DNA of 64,000 nt from an uncultured Clostridia bacterium (GTDB taxonomy: Bacteria; Bacillota; Clostridia; Oscillospirales; Acutalibacteraceae): positions 20,156 through 84,155 of the forward strand of contig CANRIZ010000009.1 in assembly GCA_947630835.1 (NCBI GenBank). Direction: 5' to 3'. Every line of letters starts with the position of its first letter. Position 1 is the stretch's first letter. Below the pieces are notes generated by a model, which was not told the DNA's origin, ran no database searches, and saw only the letters and a program-made list of their open reading frames with translations. This document shows positions 25,558-33,320 of this stretch, in pieces. The translations under genes were made by a program, and so were the position numbers.

Positions 25558-27774
25558 ATGATAAATATAACAATAGACGGAAAAAAGCTCAGCGTCAAAG
25601 AGAATACCACAATTCTTGAAGCCGCGTGCGAAAACGGAATAAAAATACCCAACTTATGCTATGACGGCAGGGTTGAAACATACGGCGCTTGCGGCCTTTG
25701 CGTTGTTGAAGCCGAGGGTTCGGCGAAGCTTTTGCGCGCCTGCTCAACAAAATGCGCCGATTCAATGGTTATCAATACAAAATCGGAAAGGGTTATAAGG
25801 GCGAGAAGAACCGCTCTCGAATTGCTTTTGTCCGACCATGACGGCGACTGCAAAGCTCCCTGTTCTCTTGAATGTCCGGCAAATACGGACTGTCAGGGCT
25901 ACGTGGGGCTTATCGCAAACGGCGAATATAAGCAAGCGGTCAGGCTTATAAAAGAGAGAATAGCTTTTCCCTCGTCGATAGGCAGAATTTGTCCGCATCC
26001 GTGCGAAAAGAAATGCAGGAGAAAGTATGTTGACGAGCCTGTATCAATAGCCGCTTTAAAGGGCTTTGTCGGAGATATGGATTTGGCAAGCGACGAGCGC
26101 TATGTTCCTCCCGTTGAACCCGATACGGGCAAAAGGGTTGCCGTAATCGGCGGAGGGCCCGGAGGGCTTACCGCGGCGTTTTTCCTCAGGAGAATGGGTC
26201 ACGGCGTAACCGTTTTTGATATGATGGAAAAGATGGGCGGTATGCTCAGATACGGTATTCCGGAATACAGGCTTCCGAAATCGATACTCGATAAGGAAAT
26301 AAAACAGATTGAGGATTTGGGCGTTACATTCAAAAACAAGGTAAAAATAGGCAGGGATATAAGTCTTGACGAGCTTAAAAAGGATTACGACTCGGTTGTT
26401 ATAGCTCTCGGCGCATGGAACAGCAGTAAAATGCGTATTGACGGCGAGGAATGCGAGGGCGTAATCGGCGGCATAGATTTTCTGCGTGAGGTTGCGCTCG
26501 GAAACAAGCCCGAAATAGGCGACAGGGTAGCAATCTGCGGCGGCGGAAACACCGCCATGGACGCTTGCAGAACGGCTGTCAGGCTGGGCGCAAAGGAAGT
26601 CAGAGTTCTTTACAGAAGAACAAGGGACGAAATGCCGGCCGAGGATATAGAAATCAAAGAGGCTACAGAGGAAGGCGTTGAGTTTTGTTTCCTTTCAAGC
26701 CCGTGTGAATTTTTAAGCGAGAACGGGAAATTAAAATCCGTTAAAATCCAAAAATATGAACTCGGAGAACCCGATGAAAGCGGAAGAAGAAGTCCTAAAG
26801 CCGTTGACGGCGCGGTTGAAGAAGTTGAATTTGACACCGTTATTATGGCTATAGGTCAGTACCCCGAGCTTGAAGGCTTTGAGGAGCTTGAAATTTCCCG
26901 AAAAAATACAATCCTTGCGGACGAGGGTTCGTTTCGTACCTCCGCGGACGGAGTTTTTGCCGTCGGCGACGTTTCCAACAAGGGCGCTTCTATAGCTATA
27001 GAGGCGATAGGCGAGGCGCAAAAGGCCTCGGTTGTAATTGACAGATATTTAAACGGCGAGGACGTTAAGTACAAAAAACCGTATTTTGTTGAGAAAACTC
27101 TGCCCGAGGGATATTTTGATAAATTTGAAAAGGCCGAGCGCGTGCAGATACCCGTACTTCCCGCAGACGAGAGAAAAACCGGATTTAAGGAGGTTTCGCT
27201 CGGTATCTCCGAGGAAGCGGCTGTAAACGAGGCTATGCGCTGTCTTGAGTGCGGATGTCACGACTATTATGAGTGCAAGCTTATAGAATACGCCAACGAA
27301 TATGACGTAAAACCGCAAAAATTCAGCGGAGAAAAGCATTTTAGAAATAATGAGGATAAATCTTCTTTAATTATCAGAAATGCGGATAAATGTATTCTTT
27401 GCGGCCTTTGCGTGCGTGTTTGCGAGGAGAGAGAAGGCGTTACCGCGCTCGGGCTTATAGGCAGGGGATTTGACACTATTGTAAATCCCGAGCTTTCACT
27501 TCCGCTCGAATCAAGCTCCTGCACGTTCTGCGGCGCTTGCGTCGACGTTTGTCCCACCGGCGCTTTAAAGGAAAAACAGCCTGTTAAAAAACAGCTTGCG
27601 GTTGAAGAAGAAAGCCGTAAATCCGTCTGCGAGCTTTGCGAAAAGCTTTGCCCTATAGATATTCGTTACATAGGCAATACCGCTATAAGAATAAAACCGG
27701 GCGACAAAAATACGCTTCTGTGCAAAAAGGGCAAATTTGATTTGCTTGATAAATTAAACGAAGCCCGTGATTAA
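25558..27774 (+). CDS. GltD/NfnB-like FAD oxidoreductase with NuoG-type ends (StnA-like transhydrogenase subunit)
   Basis: A 738-residue mosaic. Residues 1-80 are a NuoG/HydA-type [2Fe-2S] ferredoxin (Cys in LCYDGR, GACGLC). Residues 95-520 are a GltD/NfnB-like flavoprotein with an N-terminal Fe-S helical domain (CKAPCSLECPANTDC), FAD-binding VIGGGPGGLTA (about 195) and NADP-binding ICGGGNTAMDACR (about 325). Residues 605-670 hold two [4Fe-4S] motifs (CILCGLCVRVC, CTFCGACVDVCP). The last 50 residues look like the first Fe-S domain of molybdopterin oxidoreductases (CELCEKLCP ... LLCKKGKF) without the catalytic domain. With the NuoE/NuoF genes upstream, this composition matches Sporomusa-type Nfn (Stn), which couples NADH, NADPH and ferredoxin. 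Biochemical identity is inferred. Confidence 0.88.
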   Translation: MINITIDGKKLSVKENTTILEAACENGIKIPNLCYDGRVETYGACGLCVVEAEGSAKLLRACSTKCADSMVINTKSERVIRARRTALELLLSDHDGDCKAPCSLECPANTDCQGYVGLIANGEYKQAVRLIKERIAFPSSIGRICPHPCEKKCRRKYVDEPVSIAALKGFVGDMDLASDERYVPPVEPDTGKRVAVIGGGPGGLTAAFFLRRMGHGVTVFDMMEKMGGMLRYGIPEYRLPKSILDKEIKQIEDLGVTFKNKVKIGRDISLDELKKDYDSVVIALGAWNSSKMRIDGEECEGVIGGIDFLREVALGNKPEIGDRVAICGGGNTAMDACRTAVRLGAKEVRVLYRRTRDEMPAEDIEIKEATEEGVEFCFLSSPCEFLSENGKLKSVKIQKYELGEPDESGRRSPKAVDGAVEEVEFDTVIMAIGQYPELEGFEELEISRKNTILADEGSFRTSADGVFAVGDVSNKGASIAIEAIGEAQKASVVIDRYLNGEDVKYKKPYFVEKTLPEGYFDKFEKAERVQIPVLPADERKTGFKEVSLGISEEAAVNEAMRCLECGCHDYYECKLIEYANEYDVKPQKFSGEKHFRNNEDKSSLIIRNADKCILCGLCVRVCEEREGVTALGLIGRGFDTIVNPELSLPLESSSCTFCGACVDVCPTGALKEKQPVKKQLAVEEESRKSVCELCEKLCPIDIRYIGNTAIRIKPGDKNTLLCKKGKFDLLDKLNEARD

Positions 27775-27787
27775 ACTTTGGCAAAAC

Positions 27788-27825
27788 AAAAGACATGGCA
27801 GAAAATAAACTGTCATGTCTTTTTT
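27788..27825 (+). terminator. Terminator of the bifurcating-enzyme cluster
   Basis: A 14-bp stem AAAAGACATGGCAG/CTGTCATGTCTTTT (one G-U pair) with an 8-base loop and a T run, 14 bases after the last stop. Confidence 0.9.
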
Positions 27826-27854
27826 ACTTGTTGTTTGAGGTTAGGTATAAGCGC

Positions 27855-28175
27855 TTAAAGCGATTCTATATATCGCCTTAATTCTCTGTTGTAATGTATA
27901 TATGAAATGACGCACATTAAAACAACAATCAAAAAGGCGATGAAAAACGACATAGGTTCGCTTGAAACAAAGGAAATATTTTTGATATTGTTTATCATTG
28001 CCCATTTCGCGCAGGCACATTCAAGGCTTATCAGCGATAAAGTTACCGTTATCCAAACCGCCATAAATACTATTGAGAGTATTACAGGCACTCTTGCCCT
28101 TTTACCCATTACGGTTAAGGAAAAATTCTTTTCGATTGTGTTGATACCCTTTTTATCAATGATGTAACAGTTCAT
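27855..28175 (-). CDS. Small two-helix membrane protein of unknown function
   Basis: About 106 residues with two hydrophobic segments (roughly residues 30-52 and 75-97) and a basic C-terminus (HYNRELRRYIESL). I recognise no family. The frame opens at 28196, but ATG 28175 is preferred because AAAGGAGAT lies 8 bases upstream. It lies 46 bases downstream of prfB on the same strand and may be co-transcribed with it. Confidence 0.65.
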   Translation of the reverse strand: MNCYIIDKKGINTIEKNFSLTVMGKRARVPVILSIVFMAVWITVTLSLISLECACAKWAMINNIKNISFVSSEPMSFFIAFLIVVLMCVISYIHYNRELRRYIESL

Positions 28176-28221
28176 AAAATATCTCCTTTCAATCAAATTA
28201 AAAATAACGCAATGCCTTCAA

Positions 28222-29340
28222 TTATTCTTCAAGCTTTTTCTGAGATTCCATTTTAAGATAGGCGTTTATGAAGCCGTCAAGGTCGCCGTCCATAACGTTT
28301 GTGATATTTCCCGTTTCAAAATTTGTTCTGTGGTCCTTGACAAGCTGATACGGCATAAATACATACGACCTTATCTGACTTCCCCATGCGATTTCCTTTT
28401 GGTCGCCCTTAATATCGGAAATTTTATCAAGATGCTCTCTTTCCTTAATTTCTATAAGCTTGGATTTGAGCATAGTCATACAAACTTCCCTGTTTTGGTG
28501 CTGGCTTCTTTCAACCTGGCAGGATACTACTATACCCGTGGGAATGTGAGTAAGCCTGACTGCGGAGGAGGTTTTGTTTACCTTTTGACCGCCCGCTCCC
28601 GAAGAACGGTAAACGTCCATTTTAATGTCCTCGGGCGCAATCTCAACCTCTATGGTGTCGTCAATTTCCGGCATAACCTCAAGCGAGGCAAACGAGGTGT
28701 GCCTTCTGCCCTCGGAGTCGAACGGCGAAACCCTTACAAGCCTGTGTATGCCCGTTTCGCTTTTCATATATCCGTAGGCGTTTTCGCCCTCGATTAAGAT
28801 GCTTGCGGATTTTAAACCCGCTTCGTCGCCGTCAAGATAATCAAGCGTCGTTACCTTGTATCCGTGTCTTTCACCCCAGCGGCAGTACATTCTGAAAAGC
28901 ATCTGCGCCCAGTCCTGAGCTTCCGTCCCGCCTGCGCCGGCGTGGAATGTTAAAATGGCGTTTTTACCGTCATATTCGCCGGACAGCAGGGTAGAGAGAG
29001 TCATAGTTTCGATTTCCTGCTCGATTTTTGCAACGCTTTCCTCACATTCGGGGAAAAGATTTTCGTCTTCTTCCTCGTTTGCAAGCTCAATCATAACAAG
29101 AGCGTCCTCGTAATCCTGCTTTAATTTTTCGTATGAATTCACCTTGTTTTTTAACGAGCTCTGCTTTTTAAGCACAATCTGCGAGCCCTTAATATCGTCC
29201 CAAAATCCGTTTTCGGCCGTTTTTGCTTCAAGCTCGGCGATTTCCTCTTTCATTTTTTCAAGCCCGAGAGCTTCCGCCAAATCGTTTAAAGCGTCCTCGT
29301 TGCCCAACAGTCTTAATCTTAATTCTTCATATTGAAGCAT
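28222..29340 (-). CDS. prfB: Peptide chain release factor 2
   Basis: RF2 ends translation at UGA and UAA. The 372-residue protein has the codon-recognition SPF motif in VRVSPFDSEGRRHTS and the catalytic GGQ in SSGAGGQKVNKT. Most bacterial prfB genes need a programmed +1 frameshift near codon 25; here the N-terminal region reads straight through (LAEALGLEKMKEEIAELE), with no in-frame UGA and no CUU-UGA slip site. Expression is therefore not autoregulated in that way. A promoter lies upstream at 29431-29459. Confidence 0.97.
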   Translation of the reverse strand: MLQYEELRLRLLGNEDALNDLAEALGLEKMKEEIAELEAKTAENGFWDDIKGSQIVLKKQSSLKNKVNSYEKLKQDYEDALVMIELANEEEDENLFPECEESVAKIEQEIETMTLSTLLSGEYDGKNAILTFHAGAGGTEAQDWAQMLFRMYCRWGERHGYKVTTLDYLDGDEAGLKSASILIEGENAYGYMKSETGIHRLVRVSPFDSEGRRHTSFASLEVMPEIDDTIEVEIAPEDIKMDVYRSSGAGGQKVNKTSSAVRLTHIPTGIVVSCQVERSQHQNREVCMTMLKSKLIEIKEREHLDKISDIKGDQKEIAWGSQIRSYVFMPYQLVKDHRTNFETGNITNVMDGDLDGFINAYLKMESQKKLEE

Positions 29341-29430
29341 AAATATACCTTTTCCTTTATATTGATTTTTAATTTGTTTAAGCGATTAACTACATTTTTT
29401 ATACCTCTCGAAAAGTATATTAACTTAGAT

Positions 29431-29459
29431 ATTATATAGGAAAATTTTGATTTATGCAA
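29431..29459 (-). promoter_or_regulatory. Promoter of prfB
   Basis: On the minus strand TTGCAT (29454-29459), 17-base spacer, TATAAT (29431-29436), about 90 bases before the prfB start. It begins directly beyond the stop of the SGNH gene. Confidence 0.65.
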
Positions 29460-30119
29460 CTACTTTAATAAATCAATTAATTCGGGAGTCATCAGCACAA
29501 AGCCTTTTATATTCGGGTGCAGTCCGTCGTAGGTATAATCCTTTTGAAATTTTCCCTTTTTATCCTTGAGCTTAGTGTTTACGTCGAGGTATTCGACCTT
29601 ATGCTTCTTGCAAAGCTCCCTGTACTTTAAATTTGTTTCGTCAATTTGCTCATTGCTTCGTTTGCCGACGCAGCTGTTAAACATTCCTATATTTTTGTTT
29701 ACGGGAAGCAGACTTATAATTATTATTTTCGTTTCGGGCAGTTTTTCTTTTATAAGCAGTATGCTTTTTTCAACATTTTCCACGGTATATTCCTGCGGCA
29801 GTCCCAGGCCTATATCGTTTGTGCCTATCAATACAGCTATGTTTTTGGGTTTAAGATTAATTGCGTTGCTCTCAAGCCTTTGGTACATTCTGTCGCTTGT
29901 GTCGCCGCTGATTCCTCTGTTAATTATTTCGCAGTCAATAACCTTGGCGTATTTTTTGAAAAGCTCCAAATTCCAAAGCTCCACTATAGAATCGCCGATT
30001 ATTACGGTGCAGTTTTCGGCAGGGTATCTCTCGTTAAGATAGTTAAAATTTTCAGCTTTGGTTTGTTTGGGAATATCATATTTTGTTTTCTTTAAAAATT
30101 TTTCGTAATTGTCCGCCAT
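29460..30119 (-). CDS. Cytoplasmic SGNH/GDSL-family hydrolase
   Basis: A 219-residue esterase-like protein without a signal peptide. The four family blocks are present: block I IIGDSIVELW (Ser nucleophile), block II Gly in NRGISGDTSDR, block III IGTNDIG, and block V YDGLHPN (Asp and His). Substrate unknown; relatives act on acyl esters of sugars or phospholipids. It lies upstream of prfB on the same strand and diverges from the esterase gene at 30197. Confidence 0.9.
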   Translation of the reverse strand: MADNYEKFLKKTKYDIPKQTKAENFNYLNERYPAENCTVIIGDSIVELWNLELFKKYAKVIDCEIINRGISGDTSDRMYQRLESNAINLKPKNIAVLIGTNDIGLGLPQEYTVENVEKSILLIKEKLPETKIIIISLLPVNKNIGMFNSCVGKRSNEQIDETNLKYRELCKKHKVEYLDVNTKLKDKKGKFQKDYTYDGLHPNIKGFVLMTPELIDLLK

Positions 30120-30151
30120 TTATCTCACCTCAAATATTATTATAATACTTA

Positions 30152-30180
30152 TTTACATGGATTTCAATTTTTGTTATTAT
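30152..30180 (+). promoter_or_regulatory. Promoter of the alpha/beta-hydrolase gene
   Basis: TTTACA (30152-30157), 17-base spacer, TATTAT (30175-30180), 17 bases before the ATG at 30197. The short distance leaves just enough room for the GGTGAT ribosome binding site. Confidence 0.6.
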
Positions 30181-30196
30181 AAAATACGGTGATATT

Positions 30197-30973
30197 ATGA
30201 TTTATCAATTATATTCAAAAAAAGAAATTAAAGAAAGACCCAAACGCGGGCTTGTAACACTTGAAAGCTACGTTATAGGCGGCAATGCGGCGTCGGTAAT
30301 TATTTGTCCGGGAGGGGCTTATAAATTTGTTTCCGACAAAAACGAGGGCAGACCGTTTGCCGAAAAGCTCAACGAAAGGGGATATAACGCTTTTGTGCTG
30401 TTTTACAGCGTCGGAAGCGGAAACGCAAGGTATCCTTACCCTATGGAGGACGTGGCAAGGGCTATAAGCTTTATTAAATCAAAATCGGACGAATTAAATA
30501 TTAACGCCGAAAAATTTGCGCTTATGGGCAGTTCGGCAGGCGGGCATCTATGCTCGTTCTTCGCTGTGCAATATAAACGCTTTGAGAGCGAATACGAGGG
30601 AAAAACCTATTCTTTAAAGCCGAATGCCCTCGTGCTTGCTTATCCCGTAATAACTATGGGCGAATTAACGCACAAGGTATCGAGAAATAACTTTTTGGGC
30701 TTGTTTACCGGAAAAACCGAAAGAGAAGCTTCTTCCGTCGAAAAGCATATTTCGCAGGATTATCCGCCAACTTTTTGCTGGCACAATAAGGACGACGGCT
30801 CCGTTGATTATAAAAATTCCGTTATGCTCGAACAGGCGCTTAATGAAAAATCAGTAAAAAACGAATTTCTTTATTATAATTCGGGCGGACACGGTATAGG
30901 GCTTGCCGAGGGCTTTGAAGCGGAGGGCTGGATAAATAAGGCGGCGGATTTTTTGGACTGCGTATTAAAATAA
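30197..30973 (+). CDS. Alpha/beta-hydrolase, acetyl-esterase (BD-FAE/Axe-like) type
   Basis: A 258-residue esterase. The oxyanion-hole strand is VIICPGGAYKFVS, the nucleophile elbow is GSSAGGHLCS, the acid Asp lies in HNKDDGSVDY and the catalytic His in GGHGIGLAEG. This layout matches carbohydrate acetyl esterases such as bifunctional xylan/feruloyl types. It has no signal peptide, so it would act on imported acylated oligosaccharides. The neighbouring SGNH genes suggest a local group of esterases, which is an inference. Confidence 0.88.
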   Translation: MIYQLYSKKEIKERPKRGLVTLESYVIGGNAASVIICPGGAYKFVSDKNEGRPFAEKLNERGYNAFVLFYSVGSGNARYPYPMEDVARAISFIKSKSDELNINAEKFALMGSSAGGHLCSFFAVQYKRFESEYEGKTYSLKPNALVLAYPVITMGELTHKVSRNNFLGLFTGKTEREASSVEKHISQDYPPTFCWHNKDDGSVDYKNSVMLEQALNEKSVKNEFLYYNSGGHGIGLAEGFEAEGWINKAADFLDCVLK

Positions 30974-31037
30974 TCAAAAATTACCGCCCTGTTAAATAAA
31001 TAAAACGCCGAAAATTAAATTTATTTGATAATAACTA

Positions 31038-31066
31038 TTGTACAACGGCTTATTTTTTGTTAAAAT
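31038..31066 (+). promoter_or_regulatory. Possible promoter of the membrane-anchored SGNH gene
   Basis: TTGTAC (31038-31043), 17-base spacer, TAAAAT (31061-31066), 27 bases before the start codon at 31093. Confidence 0.5.
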
Positions 31067-31092
31067 ATCAATAATTACGAAAGAGGGGTTTT

Positions 31093-31818
31093 ATGAAAGT
31101 ATTTAGAATTATTATTTCCGTGGTACTGGTAATTGTGATAGGCGTAGTTGCATATGTCGGTTTATTTACCGGCGACGCTTTTAAGTATCTTCCGGCTTTT
31201 CAAAAAGGGCAGGAATCCGAAATTAAGGGCAATACCGTAATCTTTTTGGGCTCTTCAATCACAAACGGCTACGGCTCCTACAATATTTCGTTTGCCGATT
31301 ACCTTACAAGTATGTACAAGGTTAACTCGGTAAAAGAGGCGGTTAACGGCACAACTCTTGTCGATTCGGGAGAAGACTCCTATATATCGAGGCTTAAAAA
31401 GCTTGATACAAATATGGACGTTCAAATGGTAATATGCCAGCTTTCAACAAACGACGCAAAAAATAAATCTCCCTTGGGCGAGGTTGGAAATACTTATTCC
31501 ATCGAAGATTTCGATACCTCCACCGTTGCCGGAGCTATAGAATACATAATTTGCTATTGCGAGGATACCTGGGGATGTCCGGTAGGATTTTATACGTCTT
31601 TTAAATATGACAGCCCCGAATATGAGCAAATGAGAGAAATTCTTTTGCAGGTTGAGTTAAAATGGAGTATGCCGCTGCTTGACCTTTGGGAGAACGAGGA
31701 CGTCAATGCGCACAACAAAAAAACGCATATGCTTGACGACGTACATCCTACGCTTTTATGCTATAAAGACGATATTACGCCATTGATGTATGAGTTTATA
31801 AAGGAAAGCACCAAATAA
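31093..31818 (+). CDS. Membrane-anchored extracytoplasmic SGNH hydrolase
   Basis: A 241-residue protein with an N-terminal membrane anchor (residues 5-26) and an SGNH hydrolase domain: block I FLGSSITNGYG (Ser), a weak Gly block (AVNGTTLVDSG), block III QLSTNDAKN and block V LDDVHPT. It should act outside the membrane, perhaps on acylated wall polymers or polysaccharides. AAGAGGGG precedes the ATG. It has no sequence similarity to the cytoplasmic SGNH gene at 29460 beyond the active-site blocks. Confidence 0.85.
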   Translation: MKVFRIIISVVLVIVIGVVAYVGLFTGDAFKYLPAFQKGQESEIKGNTVIFLGSSITNGYGSYNISFADYLTSMYKVNSVKEAVNGTTLVDSGEDSYISRLKKLDTNMDVQMVICQLSTNDAKNKSPLGEVGNTYSIEDFDTSTVAGAIEYIICYCEDTWGCPVGFYTSFKYDSPEYEQMREILLQVELKWSMPLLDLWENEDVNAHNKKTHMLDDVHPTLLCYKDDITPLMYEFIKESTK

Positions 31819-31873
31819 AATATCAAAATGTTTTTAATGAGTTCGGATTTCTTCCGGGCTCATTTTTTATATT

Positions 31874-31906
31874 AAAAAAGCCTGCAAAGCGTAAACTTGC
31901 AGGCTT
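31874..31906 (-). terminator. Terminator downstream of the sulfatase-like gene
   Basis: AAGCCTGCAA/TTGCAGGCTT, a perfect 10-bp stem. Read on the minus strand it is followed by a run of Ts, 8 bases beyond the stop of the sulfatase-like gene. Confidence 0.88.
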
Positions 31907-31913
31907 AATAAAG

Positions 31914-33290
31914 CTATTTTAATTGAGCAACAACCGTTTTGTTTTTAATCCAATTCTTTTTATAGTAAGCGTTGTTTTCAAATTCGTCGTTAATGCTCGC
32001 CATCTCGGAATACATTTCGTCCTTAATCCTCTTTCCGATGTCGATGTAGTTTTTATCGTAAATCAGGTTGACGTTTTGACAGGGGTCGTTTAAGTTGTCA
32101 AAAAGCAGTTCCTCGTTGTCCGCCTTATAAACGGCGTAGGTAAATTCCTTGGTTCTGTATGCACGCCATTCCTTTGACGGCGCAAAATAATCGGCAGGTC
32201 CCGTACTCATAAGAAGCTGACCTTTGCTGTCGCTTTTGCCGGAGATTAAATATGCGCTTTTATCTTTTCCCTGAACAAAAGAGGGGATTTCAAGCCCCAT
32301 AAGCCCGAGTAAGGTTGGCATAATGTCAACCGAGCCGAAACAACTTTCGTTTTTGCCTAAGGCAAGCTTATTTGAATATCTTATTATAAACGGAACTCTT
32401 ACCGCCTCGTCAAAGAAAACGTTTTTGCCTATTCTTCCGTGAGAACCGAACATTTCGCCGCCGTTTGAGGTGAAAACTATAATTGTATTGTCGTCAATTC
32501 CCGTTTCCACGGCGCATTGCATAATTCTGCCTATATTGTCGTCAATATTATTGACCGCCGCATAATAAAGCTTCTTTTGCTCGTTTAGCTTTTTACGGCA
32601 GCCCTTAGAAGCCCTTGCCTGCCTGTCCGCATAAGGGTCGTTTACGCTGTCGTAATTTTTGGGCAGAGGAAACTCGGTATCGTTAAACAGGGCGAGATTC
32701 TTTTCCGGTACGTTCTTTTTTGATAAATTTATCCCGGGCGTGGGGTAGGAGAGAAAAAGCGCAAAGGGAGTCTTGCTTTTTGCGTTTTCCTCAATCCTTT
32801 CTATTGCCAAATCCGTTTGAAGCTCGGGCTCGTATTTGTCCGCGGTTATTTTTTCTTTTTCATCGAGCGCGTAGCAAGGGCGGTTGTATCCGTTTTTATA
32901 TTCAAAGCTTGCGAAATATGAATTAAAGCCGAGTCTGCTTTCGCCGCAGGGAATAAAGCAGTCGTTTTTCGGATTTAAACTCCATCTGCCTATAAATTCC
33001 GTATTATAGCCGTTTTCAGAAAGTATATGAGCTATCGTTCTTTGCTTTGGATTAATGCCCAAAGAATTGCATACGATTCCGGTTGAGGTAGAATATTTGC
33101 CGGTAATCAGCGAGGCAAAGTAGGGCGAGGCAAGGGGATGGTTTGAAAAACAGTTTTCCATAACGGTTGAGCACTGCGCCAGCATATCCATATTAGGAGT
33201 ATTTGCGGCAGTATCGCCGTTAAAGCCCACGCTTTGGTACCTTAATGAATCGGCAAATATAAACAGTAAATTCGGCTTTTTTGCACCCAA
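31914..33290 (-). CDS. Sulfatase-fold protein lacking the catalytic residues
   Basis: A 458-residue cytoplasmic protein with the overall sulfatase sequence plan (NLLFIFADSLRYQSVG start, ASLITGKYSTST, IVFTSNGGEMFGSHG, EAVRVPFIIRY). The essential residues are changed. The C/S-x-P-x-R formylglycine motif reads A54-S-P-Y-F58, so the modified Cys/Ser and the Arg are both lost. The N-terminal DD metal pair is DS, and the usual DHGE metal motif is NGGE. An ordinary sulfatase reaction is unlikely. The gene is 30 bases from a GPH sugar-transporter gene. It may bind a ligand or have another activity; this is inference. Confidence 0.82.
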   Translation of the reverse strand: MGAKKPNLLFIFADSLRYQSVGFNGDTAANTPNMDMLAQCSTVMENCFSNHPLASPYFASLITGKYSTSTGIVCNSLGINPKQRTIAHILSENGYNTEFIGRWSLNPKNDCFIPCGESRLGFNSYFASFEYKNGYNRPCYALDEKEKITADKYEPELQTDLAIERIEENAKSKTPFALFLSYPTPGINLSKKNVPEKNLALFNDTEFPLPKNYDSVNDPYADRQARASKGCRKKLNEQKKLYYAAVNNIDDNIGRIMQCAVETGIDDNTIIVFTSNGGEMFGSHGRIGKNVFFDEAVRVPFIIRYSNKLALGKNESCFGSVDIMPTLLGLMGLEIPSFVQGKDKSAYLISGKSDSKGQLLMSTGPADYFAPSKEWRAYRTKEFTYAVYKADNEELLFDNLNDPCQNVNLIYDKNYIDIGKRIKDEMYSEMASINDEFENNAYYKKNWIKNKTVVAQLK

Positions 33291-33320
33291 TTTTTTTCAC
33301 CTCGGAATAAATTAACGCTT

